This document shows, in pieces, positions 20,331-29,955 of a stretch of 64,000 nucleotides of DNA. Positions within the stretch are counted from its first letter, which is position 1; the number at the start of each line of letters is the position of its first letter. This DNA comes from Brachionus plicatilis (lineage: Eukaryota > Rotifera > Eurotatoria > Ploima > Brachionidae), in assembly GCA_010279815.1 (NCBI GenBank), contig QEOQ01000704.1:349338-413337 (forward strand), read 5' to 3'. The notes under the pieces were generated by a model that was not told the origin of the DNA, made no database searches, and saw nothing but the letters and a program-made list of their open reading frames with translations. A program made the translations under genes and the position numbers.

Positions 20331-20601
20331 TTTTGATGTTCATTAACTTTTAAAAATTGGGATTCAATTTAATTTAATTAATATTCAATTGTCAGATAAT
20401 TTTAAAAAAAAACGCTATATCTTCCAATAAGAAAAAAGTAAAAACAAAAACCAAAATCTATTTTGAAGCTAAAATATGATACCCCCTCCAATATTATACA
20501 CCAAGAGGCCTTCAATAAACTTAATCTACTAACAATTTCGAATCGACTTTTTGAGTTGAGTGAGAGATATGTCAGGGCAGGATTGAGTCATTCTGTTCCA
20601 C
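20331..20601. other. AT-rich DNA before gap 2
   Basis: No gene supported. A short stretch at about 20490-20601 is less AT-rich and open on the plus strand, but the gap cuts it. Confidence 0.35.
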
Positions 20602-20728
20602 NNNNNNNNNNNNNNNNNNNNNNNNNNNNNNNNNNNNNNNNNNNNNNNNNNNNNNNNNNNNNNNNNNNNNNNNNNNNNNNNNNNNNNNNNNNNNNNNNNN
20701 NNNNNNNNNNNNNNNNNNNNNNNNNNNN
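20602..20728. other. Assembly gap (run of N)
   Basis: 127 undetermined bases. A retroposon-like tail motif starts immediately to the right, so the gap may hide the rest of that element. Confidence 0.99.
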
Positions 20729-20770
20729 AAGGAGCATTAGCTCGGTACAGATAACAAATAAATAAATAAA
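20729..20770 (+). repeat. Stem-loop plus (AAAT)n retroposon-like 3' tail
   Basis: AAGGAGCATTAGCTCGGTAC followed by AGATAACAAATAAATAAATA. Same motif as at 28751. Confidence 0.7.
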
Positions 20771-20829
20771 AAAAAAATAAAAACCACGATTAGTTTGACA
20801 TTTTTTTTTCTGACAATTTTACTCTAATA

Positions 20830-20905
20830 TTTTTGATTCTAACAATCTTAACCATCTCCTTAAAAAGATCCAAGAATTCGAGTTGTTTCTGTTGAATACG
20901 CGGCT
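20830..20905 (+). repeat. Second copy of the sequence at the 5' edge of the Piwi pseudogene
   Basis: Matches 12518-12580: TTCT(G/A)ACAATCT(A/T)A(A/G)CCATCTCCT, then AAAA(A)GATCCAAGAATTCGAG. It diverges just inside the Piwi-like coding stretch. It shows that the Piwi pseudogene flank was itself duplicated. Confidence 0.6.
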
Positions 20906-20959
20906 GAATTAAACAAAATTTAATTCTATTAATAAAAAATCCCTAACTATTTCTAAATT

Positions 20960-21180
20960 TATCAAATTTTAGTTCTGTAAAATGCTTAATGTTTAAGCAA
21001 CTTTGCTTAATCCGAAAATATATGTCTGCAAAAACTCTGCAATATACTTGCAAAAGCGATTAGAATATTTTTTAATGGCGTGCAAAATGCAGAAAATTGC
21101 AGAGTATTTTGCAGACCTATTTTACTGAATAAAGCAAATTTGCTTATAATTAAGCATTTTCTAGAACTTAATTATCTCTT
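20960..21180. mobile_element. Foldback element, TGCA-rich family
   Basis: Left TTTTAGTTCTGTAAAATGCT..AAGCAACTTTGCTTA, right side reverse-complementary (TAAGCAAATTTGC..AAGCATTTTCTAGAACTTAA). Interior has paired TGCAGA/TCTGCA words. No open frame. Confidence 0.6.
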
Positions 21181-22959
21181 TTTGTAAAAAAGTTATTCAA
21201 ATTTTTCTGAATTGAAACGATCGAATTGAAATGAATTTCACAACCCCCTTGAATATTCTCTCAAAAATAGAAGTATGTCCCTGTGTTTGTTAGGGTCTAT
21301 GCTAGGTTTTTCTTCAAAAAGTTCATTCAAAAATCAATCATTTTCCTTTGGTAAAAATTTTAATAGAATAAACAAAAAACACACATGGCACGATTTTTAC
21401 TATTAAAACATTTTTTACCTTTTTGATCATTTTTTACTTAATTCTATGATAATTTAAAAAAATTTTTAAGGATATTAAATTCGTAAATTCTAAATTCTAT
21501 TAAATAATGTATTTTTAAAATTGTTTAAAAATTATAAAATGTCATTTAGCAAAAAAGTACTAAAAAGTCTAATAAAAAATAGAAAAAATGAAAATTTTTT
21601 TAAATGTTCATTAAGTATAACATATTTTTTTAAGAGCAAGCAAGAAAATTCAAAATATGAAAAGTGTAAAAAAGTACTTTTCATAATTAAAAGCTGTAAA
21701 ATAAATTAAAGTAAAATATATTTTTAAAATTGTCTAAAATTATAAAATGTCTTTTAGCGCTAAAAAGTCTAGCAAAAATATAAAAATATTTTTTTTATTT
21801 ATTTACTAGTTTATAGAAAAAAAATAAATAATTATAGACTTTTTTTAAATTTTTACTTTTAAAATAAAATTATTATTTTTCTATAAATATTTATTTTAAA
21901 ATTCATTTTTAACTTTTTCTAAACCAGGCATTAAAGAAAATTAAAAAAAAAAATCCTAAATTAAAACTATTTTTCGATGAGTAGGAAAGATTAAAATATT
22001 ACGTATCCACAAAAATCGATTCTGGTACCAGATTTAAATTATTTTTCTAATTTTTATCTATTTTTCTTTTTTTTATCTAAATTATTTACAATCACTATTT
22101 ATTTATATTTATAATTTTATTTTTATTCCTATAAAATCAAATTTAAAATTTACTCCTTAGTGAGAAAAAGAGTGAAACACTCAACTCACTTAAATAAAAA
22201 ATAAAAAATAAAAATTATTTGAGTACAGACGAGGTTTCGAATTTAGATTTGTTAACTATCCAACTCCATTGTGTAATTGCCATTGTGCTTGTCATAGACT
22301 CTTTTTTCTCTGACTAAACCTAAACTAAACCGAAATAACTTTTGTGTCTATTTTCTGTCTTTCAAAAACTATTCTAAATCCTTAGATCTTTTGAAAGGAA
22401 TTTTAAAAAAAATTAGTCTTTTCTGAATTGTATAGATTTTATCTTTTTTTTTCTTGATTTTTTTTAATATTCGAATTGAGAAAACGATAAATGTTGATGA
22501 TTCTAGTGCTAAAATTTCTTAAAAATTATAAAATCTCCTTCAGCAGAACGCCTAGGGAAAAAGCATCTAAAAATTTATAAAAATATGAAAAAATGATAAA
22601 ACAAATTTAAAAATAGATAAACAAATAGATAAATGCAAAAAAATTTCTTAATATTATTCTACAAAATAATAAAAAATTTAATTTTTGCTGTATTTTTAAG
22701 TGTTCTTTTCATTATTGGAAATTAACAATTTTTTATTTTTAATTGAAAAATTTTTTTTTTTAAATTGCTTAAAAACCATTATATATTCAGTGACAAAAAA
22801 ATGTCGAAAATTTAATTTTTACAAAATAATTTTTCTAATGATAAATTAGCTTGTGACAAAATCATACTTTTCTGTTAAAAACCATTGGGAAAAATAAATG
22901 ATCAATAGGTAAAAAAGAGAAAGAAGAAAAAGAAGCCACAAAAAAATTCCTCTCATCTG
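21181..22959. other. AT-rich non-coding DNA with a short duplicated block
   Basis: No gene supported. 21505-21580 and 21715-21790 are diverged direct copies (ATAAAATGTC-TTTTAGC..CTAAAAAGTCTA). A weaker third trace is near 22510. Confidence 0.45.
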
Positions 22960-23505
22960 AATCAAATTGCTAATCTCGACTTAGTTCAAGAAAACAATTG
23001 ATGACAAGCTAGTGAGCGAATTTTCTTCGAAAACACTTGGCGCAGGCCAAATAACATCCTGTATGTACTGCATTTTATAAGTTTGGTGAATTTTGCCGAC
23101 CAAATCGACATTTCTGAACGGTTTAATTTCCTTAAAGTTGGACTTGGTCGCTATGTACTCTCGATGCTTGGTGAATCCAGCGTCCTTTTTGTTCGGATCG
23201 TATTCAAGACAACCAATAACGTCCATGATGAGCTCGTCGCACAGCAGAATGTCGAGCAGGAACGATTTGTTCAAGTAGACCAGACTGCGGAATATGTCGA
23301 AGAGATGCCGCTGGTACACTATGGACACCAAGATTTTGGCCTGCAGCAAAATGGACGAGTCCGACTCCGACTTGACTACCAGTGACACTGACCGCTGTTT
23401 GTCGTTGTAGATCCAAGAGACGTTGCCCGTGGCCCGGTCCACCCACTGGCGCGCATCGTTCAGCACATTGTGCTTCCCTCGTCGTCTCGTGTCTATTGTT
23501 GCCAT
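22960..23505 (-). pseudogene. PP4R3/SMEK (protein phosphatase 4 regulatory subunit 3) pseudogene
   Basis: ATG at 23505 begins the EVH1-like start TIDTRRRGKHNVLNDARQWV, continuing to about residue 55 (SILLQAKI). It then jumps in frame to the SMK1 domain: HLFDIFRSLVYLNKSFLLDI, DVIGCLEYDP, REYIATKSNFKEIKPF, KIHQTYKMQYIQDVIWPAPS, VFEENSLTSLSSIVFLN. In PP4R3 proteins about 150 residues separate those parts, so a large in-frame block is missing. A TAA (22981-22983) replaces the Lys of the conserved FNKVEI, after which VEI can still be read. No introns are seen over the region. Intact PP4R3 targets PP4 in DNA repair and centrosome function. Confidence 0.85.
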
Positions 23506-23547
23506 TTGCTTATTGATTGACCGTGACAAATTGATCCAATTGATCAA

Positions 23548-23969
23548 ATTATCATTTAATTTCTAACAAGCAGTACTCTGTGATTTGGTCAATTTGGTGC
23601 ACTTTTTGTTCTATCCAGAAAATTATATGAAGATATCTAATAAAAATATAAAAAATACAGAGTAAGTAACGAGCGAAAATCTAAAATAATTTAAAGCCAA
23701 AATTTTTCACTCACTTCATTAAGCATGTATGATTCACTCGGGTCAAGAAAAATGTGGAAATATTAGAATGTTGAATTATTTAATTTTTATACTTTTTTTA
23801 TTCAAGTATTCACTTATTTTAATTTTTTTTGAAAAATATTTGATAAGTAAAAAATATTCGTCTCAAATAACTTTTTTTTATTAATAATAATTATAATAAC
23901 AATAATAAAAAGTAACTAATGAAGAAAAAGTTTTATTTGAACACAATTACTCTGCTCTAAAAAATTGCT
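23548..23969. other. AT-rich non-coding DNA
   Basis: No gene or repeat recognised between the PP4R3 and nucleotidyltransferase pseudogenes. Confidence 0.4.
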
Positions 23970-24727
23970 TCATACTTTACTGAGTTCAATTTTGTACTTT
24001 TCTAATTCATCTCCAAAGCACTTCAAGATGAGATTTGCATCTATAGATTTTATTACAAATGTTTTAATTTAATTGTACACAAAAAAAAATATACTTGAAG
24101 CGTTTTCAGCCAAAATCTTGTCTCTTTCAAATGGATCTTGAATAAACATGATTGATTTCTTGTCATCTAGTCTTTCAATCATAAAATTTCTTCTGATGTC
24201 GATCACATATTTTTCAAAATCAAAAAAATTCAAGTAGTAATCCAGAAATCAAATCCATAGTTCAGTTACGTCAAGTGTAATTTCGGGTGACAAAATATTG
24301 AAATATTTTGTATAATCTCTATATGTAACATCATTATCTACCTTGGCTAAATTTGAATCAATTTCATCAATTGACGGCAGAATTGATGGACTAGTTTTTT
24401 GAAGATAAAAAAACCTTATATTAAACATAATAAAATTAAAATAATTTAAATTTTTTTATTTACTTACAGAAGAATTAAGTATGCATAAGAGGAAATGAAA
24501 TTATCTTTATTTCCATTTATTTTCATTTGTTTTGAAAATTCTTTGATTTTATATCCCAAAATTAGTATACTGGAGTTACTTTCGGAGAAAATTTTAAACA
24601 AATGTGTATTTTTTAAACCATTTTCGTTCATAGCGCAAATGTCATATTCCAAAATTTTTTCTTCTTTTTTCAGTTCAATTCTTAGTATTAAAAACTTAAG
24701 CGCCATAAATTCCGTATATTTTTTCAC
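23970..24727 (-). pseudogene. Terminal nucleotidyltransferase (PAP/TUT, Cid1/GLD-2 type), 5'-truncated
   Basis: Three exons with clean junctions: up to 24468, 24414-24095 and 24040-23970 (introns of about 53 and 54 nt, GTAAGT..AAG and GTATAT..TAG). The catalytic core is represented by YDICAMNENGLKNT (third catalytic Asp), LGYKIKEFSKQMKIN and NKDNFISSYAYLIL. The PAP-associated domain has FLDYYLNFFDFEKYVIDIRR and IQDPFERDKILAENAS, ending NLILKCFGDELEKY. The first two catalytic Asp (G-S..D-x-D) are missing because the 5' part is absent. One in-frame TGA (24249-24251) splits ELWI/FLDYY. Intact members add A or U tails to RNA. Splice sites are well kept, so decay is recent. Confidence 0.8.
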
Positions 24728-24810
24728 ATTTAGTTATTTTTTTAATTATTCTTCTTCACTCTTTTGATATTATTGCATTTGCAAATTTGCAAGTTAATCA
24801 ACAGATATTG

Positions 24811-24932
24811 ACAATTGAATTTGATAAAAATGCTTCAAAGACTATCAATCGGTATTTGTTAGCTTTTTTTCCAAAGAGAAAAATAAGCCAACATCTAACA
24901 ATTGACTCTTTGGCTTGGGTGCATTGGCCGCG
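24811..24932. repeat. Dispersed repeat, copy D
   Basis: Has the CAATTGAATTTGATAAAAA edge of copy A and stops inside the terminal hairpin (GCATTGGCCGC). It lies between the truncated nucleotidyltransferase (ends 24727) and the FN3 duplication (starts about 24941). Confidence 0.85.
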
Positions 24933-24940
24933 ATTTTCTA

Positions 24941-26146
24941 CTTGTCGAATTCGGCACAAATTCACTGTCAATATCAAGTGTAGCACTTAAACACTTAAAC
25001 GTTTGACTCACTGATGTACAAAATTTTCCGGTTTTTGAAAAAAAAACCTATTGAACATATTGAACACCTGCTAAGATTTTTTTTGTAAATTAAAAAATTA
25101 AAAAATAAATTTTTCACTCATACTTAGAGTATGTCCTTGGAATTGTAGACAATGATGTGATCGGTTGAGTTCGATAGAGCAAAATAGCGCTCCGAAGAAA
25201 ATTCAGAATTCCAAACAAGTACTCGTGGTTCTGCTTCAAATTTTGCCCACAATACGATGTGTCTATGAACGGAATGTCTTTTTTGACCAGTGACCAATTG
25301 TTTCGTTTAGTGTCACATTGCTCAATTGTGTAAGATTTGACAGGTAGACCGTTGTCACTGAGTGGTGTTTCCCATTGCCATGTGACTCGGTCCACATCGA
25401 CGCCAATGCATTCAAAATTGGCGGACGGCTGTGGTGGACCGACGGTACGCTTTGGCTGGAACGCGTCCGAGTCCAACGGTTCGCTTAGACCCTCGCTGTT
25501 CTCAGCAAATATCTACACTCCAAATTGGCATCCTTTGATTAAATCTTTGACTGTTATTGAGTGTGTGTCGCCACGTCCGCACTTGACCCACACGGACATC
25601 TCTGCGTTTGATCAAGTAGCCGGTTATGGCGATGCCGCCGTTCTGGGTCGGCTGTTGCCACGAGACCTTGGCCGAATTGTGGGTCACGTTGCTGATGAGA
25701 ATGAGAGGCTGGGGCGCGCTTGGCACTGAATCCCATTGAATTGCGATCGAGTTTTTGTGTACGGTCAAGGCGGTGATCGGTCCGCTGGGAGTTGATGGTG
25801 GTGTGAGTTGTTTTTTGGGAATTACTGGCCGATTTAGTTCAAGTGGAAGTGACTGACCGATTGAGTTGCTAGCGCTTATTCTGAAGTAGTACTCTTGGCC
25901 CTCGGCTAAATGCTGCACTGTGTAGAATTTGTGAGTGGCCGCTTGATCGACCACTTGTTGCCACTCGATCGATTTGGAGTCGCCTATGCGCATTTTGATC
26001 ACATAGCTGATCAGGTCTTCGCCTCCCGTCCAAGCTGGCGGTTTCCAATCAAGTGTGCAGTTGTCTGATTGGATGTCTGTGACTAGTAGAGGCACTGGCG
26101 CGTCTGGTTGACAACCGTTTGCTTGAATGTTTGAAATGAAAACCAA
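24941..26146 (-). pseudogene. FN3-domain muscle-type protein pseudogene, copy 2
   Basis: Minus-strand FN3 modules: PDAPVPLLVTDIQSDNCTLDW through RISASNSIGQSLPLELNRPV (one full module). Next comes a truncated module (PITALTVHKNSIAIQWDS) joined directly to VPSAPQPLILISNVTHNSAK of the next, then NSEGLSEPLDSDAFQPKR and a final module. Lesions: the TAG shared with copy 1, and a private 8-bp deletion near 25595 (lost GGCCGCTG relative to copy 1) that shifts frame after IKRRDV. Its 3' portion and the adjoining intron-like sequence are nearly identical to 9600-10611. It retains about 200 bp of coding sequence lost from copy 1. Confidence 0.88.
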
Positions 26147-26149
26147 GGA

Positions 26150-26844
26150 TAATTTTTTGAAAATCCCTTTTAATTTATTGCGAATTTATTATTACTTTTC
26201 TTGAATGAAAATTTTTTTTTCTTCTCTTAAAAATGTAAATATGTAAAAATATAAAAATGTACAATAAATAACATTTTGCATGGTTAGCCTGGTACAACTC
26301 AACTCAATTTAACAGTTGATCTTGGAGGCGATAGAGCTGGAGCAGTCAATTTTGTGAAAGCTAGTTTGATTTTTCAATCCATTTATATATAATTGATCAA
26401 TAATTGAAATTTTTTTAAAATTTAAATTTTTATTTCTAATTAGCGCTTTATTCAATTTAAATAAAGGCCCAACAATTTATTTTTAATAGTAAGAGAAAGA
26501 CAGTTGTTAAGTCTCTTTCAATTAATTTTTTTATATTAAATGAGAAGCACCGCCCATTCTCGTATACATATCTTTTAACATGGCGAACGGGTTTTGATTA
26601 ATTTGTCAAATACAACCATGTTAAATTTTTGAAAGTAATTTTATATATATTTATATTAATTAATAATATTAAAATCTAAAGAATCATAATTAGAACTAGA
26701 TAATTAGAATAATTAGAAATAGATGCTTTTTATCCATTTATTATTGACTTTCCCAAATAAAATTCAAGTCATTCTAAGACTTTGACTTACTGACTTACGA
26801 ACAAGTCTGTACAGGGTGATATAAATAATACAGTCGAATAGTGT
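26150..26844. other. AT-rich non-coding DNA
   Basis: No gene supported. Marks the right edge of the fragment-rich region. Confidence 0.4.
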
Positions 26845-27130
26845 TAAGTTTGGTCAATGAGACTTAATGTGTCAAAGTGTAAAGTGATGTATTTTGGCAA
26901 GAAAAATCCAAAAAAAGAGTACTTAATTGAGGAAAATGAGAGTGAAATGGTATTGAAGCAAACTGAGAAAGAAAGAGACTTAGGAGTTGTTATAACAAAG
27001 ATGGTAAATTTTAGGCACAGGTGGATGCTTGAGTAAATAGAGAGAGTTGGGTGTATGGAGATTGAGGAAGGCTTTTAGATATTTCGACATAAATTGGTGC
27101 ATAAAATTATATCCTCCCTTTATAAGAACT
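26845..27130 (+). pseudogene. LINE reverse transcriptase, C-terminal fragment
   Basis: The plus strand reads WSMRLNVSKCKVMYFGKKNP, EYLIEENESEMVLK and EKERDLGVVITKMVNFRHRW, with stops thereafter. The N-x-x-KCKVM-x-FG..ERDLGVVI pattern is the RT thumb region of CR1/L2/jockey-like LINEs, just after the FADD box. It complements the more N-terminal RT piece at 7190, but the two are on opposite strands 20 kb apart. Confidence 0.75.
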
Positions 27131-27318
27131 CAACTTTAGAATTAGAATTGGAGCTAAGTCAAGTCTCTAGACTGACTAAACTTGACCATAATCCCTAATC
27201 ACTGTTGATTTTTTGTTCCAGATTTTTATGTTTCGTTCAGCATTATTAATTAAATCAGTTAAAAATTCAAGTTTTTTTTTCCATTTCAAAATTTTATTCA
27301 AAAAAAAATTTTTTTATT

Positions 27319-28258
27319 TCAAAAGTTTAATTTTTGCATTTTTCTCCTATTGTCTAGATAGGATTTCAAATTTGAATTGTCTTCAACTTTATTTCTATTT
27401 TGTTTCAGTTTGGAATAATTATCCAAAACAAATGAGTCTAATTTTATCATGTTGCTTACTAAATCATGTATGAATAAATCGGCCACAGTTAACTAAAAAT
27501 TTGTTAAAAAATTTAAAGATAAAATCGAAAATTTTAAATTACCTTATTTCCAACAGCGTATCCATTTTTGCCAAATTTTGTAATCAAAATCTCTATATTC
27601 TTTAAAAAATCCTCAGCTACATGCTTCAAAAAGTTATCAATTATTTCTTCTTTTTCATCAGTTGGAAAAAGTAGTTCTGGAAAAACATACGCTGCCAAAA
27701 GATCCATAAACTCTTTGCATAAATCGAGAACAAAATCAACTTTGGCTATTTCATAATTATCACTACCAGCTAAATTCATTTCTCTGGCCAAATATCTAGC
27801 GATTGCCATCGATTGAACCAGAGTCGGCTCTTTATCTACTTCCAAATTAGGCAGCTGTTCCAATGGAGTCTCTTTTAACGAAAATTAATCTATATTTTTT
27901 ATTATTAGATAATAACTTATTATATACTTTTTCTTTTAGTTTGCCAATCTTTAAATCCGGTTCTTTCATCATTATAATCAGTATTCGATACAGCGAATAT
28001 TAATCTTATAAGTTCTCCCCTTCCACTAAAATCAAAATAATTTAGTTTGTAACTTCTTGGTTTAACTGAGGTTTTGCTTGAAGCAAGAGTTGAATTTTTT
28101 CTTGAATTGCTAAAGACTGATTCTGACTTTTGGTCAGCTTGGTCATTTGATTCATTTTCACTGCTATTGTCTGAAGTATGTCTTTCTGAAGTTCCTCTCT
28201 CTGAAGTGTTATCTTTTCCAGGCTCTATTACCTGTGTTTTTGAAGAGCTACAGCCCAT
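27319..28258 (-). CDS. Sigma-like GST with an N-terminal acylation-type extension (GST copy 3)
   Basis: Three exons: 28258-27928, 27871-27543, 27492-27319; introns of 56 and 50 nt with GT..AG ends; 277 aa. The first ~68 residues precede the GST fold. They begin MGCSSSK, a Gly-2/Cys-3 arrangement typical of N-myristoylation plus palmitoylation, and continue as a Ser/Glu/Asn-rich linker. The GST part has YKLNYFDFSGRGELIRLIF (catalytic Tyr), TPLEQLPNLEVD with cis-Pro, VQSMAIARYLARE and a C-terminal helix ending in SYLDNRRKM. Exon 3 (LTVADLFIHDLVSNM..KLNF, TGA) aligns with GST copy 1. If acylated it would sit on membranes, unlike ordinary cytosolic GSTs. No lesion seen. Confidence 0.88.
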
Positions 28259-28494
28259 AGTTTAAGATTTTAAGCATATTTCTTTTAGATTTTGTTAAAA
28301 TTCTAAAAGTGCGTGCAAAAGATAAGATAAAAGAGTAGTTTGTATCTAAGCAACATAATTATTTAAGCAATATTTATACTTTTATATTATGATTAATAAA
28401 TATGGTAGAACAATAAACTCAAAATTGATAATCATTTTTAAAAAAAATTTAAATACTTATTTTGTTAATAATAAATATATGGCAAAAGTCATCA

Positions 28495-28865
28495 AGTCAA
28501 AGTCAATTCAAGTCAATTGACTTGACTTTAAATTTTTTTTTGTTAACAAAAAAATTTTGCAAATTTATTTATTTATCTGATTATCTGTATCGAGCTAGTG
28601 CTCCTTCAGAATGAAAATATAAAAAAAAAAATAATACATAAAATCTGTTTTTACCATGAATGAAGTATCCATCGCTGTCGGTCTGCTCATCTAGACTCCT
28701 GGTTCGATTTGAACTAGTCGAAAGCGGTAAAAAGATCGAAAGGGGTCTTTTATTCTGAAGGAGCACTAACTCGATACAGATAAACAAATAAATAAATAAA
28801 TTTGCAAAATTTTTTTGTTAAAAAAAAAATTTGAAGACAAGTCAATTGACTTGACTTTAAAAAGA
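28495..28865. mobile_element. Foldback element with AAGTCAATTGACTT ends
   Basis: Arms of about 115 bp. CAAGTCAATTGACTTGACTT, an AT-rich stretch with TTTTGCAAATTTATTTATTT and the stem-loop motif at 28565 are mirrored by the motif at 28751, TTTGCAAAATTT and CAAGTCAATTGACTTGACTT at about 28838. The ~140-bp centre is less AT-rich and contains GGTTCGATTTGAAC, which resembles a pol III B box. A tRNA-derived SINE inside an inverted pair is possible. Confidence 0.6.
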
Positions 28866-28924
28866 CTTTAAAATGACTTTTTTTTTGACTTTTGCCCAAG
28901 TCTGGGCAAAATGTCTAATTTGAA

Positions 28925-28990
28925 TATTTTGTAATTAATTCAGATTATGTCCATCAAAATATTTCAAACTTTAACTTATATCTAAAATAT
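28925..28990 (-). pseudogene. GST first-exon stub next to tRNA-Lys copy 2
   Basis: The minus strand continues the GST-1 type 5' flank (TTTTAGATATAAGTTAAAG) and then reads LKYFDGHNLN before stopping, where GST copy 1 reads LTYFDGRGRAEL. It is the decayed start of the GST that belonged to this tRNA+GST unit. Confidence 0.55.
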
Positions 28991-29342
28991 AAAACCTCAA
29001 CAGAAATTTATTTTAAAATTTAAATGACAATTTTTTTTTCAAAGAATTAAAAAATTAAAGGAAATAAAACTAAGATTATGCTTTAAATTCATTAAACATT
29101 TGTCTACATAGATAAAATAAAAAAAAATAAAGAAAAAAATTGAATTGAAATAATAATTACATTTAAAAAAATTTAAACTTTAAATAGACTTGAAATTTAA
29201 AAGATCAAAAAAGTCACGATTTCATTTTAATTTAATTATTTTAGATATAGAATCTATCTGGATCAGTTTACAGTTTTTTTTTGAAATTAAAATGTAAAAG
29301 AAATTTTTATTTTGAATAAAACTAAAAACAAAAATAAAAATT

Positions 29343-29415
29343 CGCCCGATAAGGGGCTCGAACCCTTGGCCTTGAGATTAAAAGTCTCACGCTCTACCGA
29401 CTGAGCTAACCGGGC
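29343..29415 (-). tRNA. tRNA-Lys (anticodon TTT), copy 2
   Basis: 73-nt cloverleaf identical in sequence to 2726-2798 on the minus strand. Both its 5' flank (TATAGCTATTTAAC.. side) and 3' flank match those of copy 1, so this is an inverted duplicate of the same locus. Confidence 0.96.
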
Positions 29416-29947
29416 TTATAGCTATTTAACAAACAGTTTCTTTTTATACCTTTTGAGCAATGTTCTGAGTAGATGCAGCATCTTCAAGCCATTTCAAGAT
29501 TTGATTTTCAACCTTATGTTCGTAATTTGTTTTATAATTTACAAAATAAAAGTTTTGACAGTTTTTAATTTTAAATTGTCTTTTAATATTGTAAATGATT
29601 GATGTTTTACAATAAGGTCGATATAAACTGGTCAAAAATGTTTTGTGTGATTTTTAATATTCCTATTTTGATATTAGAAGTTCCTAAAAGAATAAATTTA
29701 GGTAAAATAGAAATTAAAGTTGTCAAAGAAATCAGTCTTTTAGGTTTCATGTTGATCATAATTTAAATTTCTCTAAACAAGCTTGTAACATGTCTCTTGT
29801 TGTAAATAAGAAATTTTTCAGTATTAAAAGACTCTTTTTTTTGTCAACTTCTGTCAAAGTTCAGTTTTTCAAAAAATTTATCTTACCGTTATGGATTATT
29901 GTTCAAATCTTTAGTGCTATTTTTCTAAAGAGACAATAATTGAAATG
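29416..29947. other. tRNA 5' flank and AT-rich DNA
   Basis: 29416-29490 matches the region upstream of the tRNA at 2726. 29490-29640 continues with a block also seen near 1480-1530 (CAAATTACGAACATAAGGTT-like). No gene seen. Confidence 0.5.
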
Positions 29948-29955
29948 GCTAAAAG

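Noticed and set aside
24249..24251. In-frame TGA of the nucleotidyltransferase as selenocysteine
   Set aside because: The family has no Sec at this place, no SECIS-like hairpin was recognised, and the gene also lacks its catalytic N-terminus.
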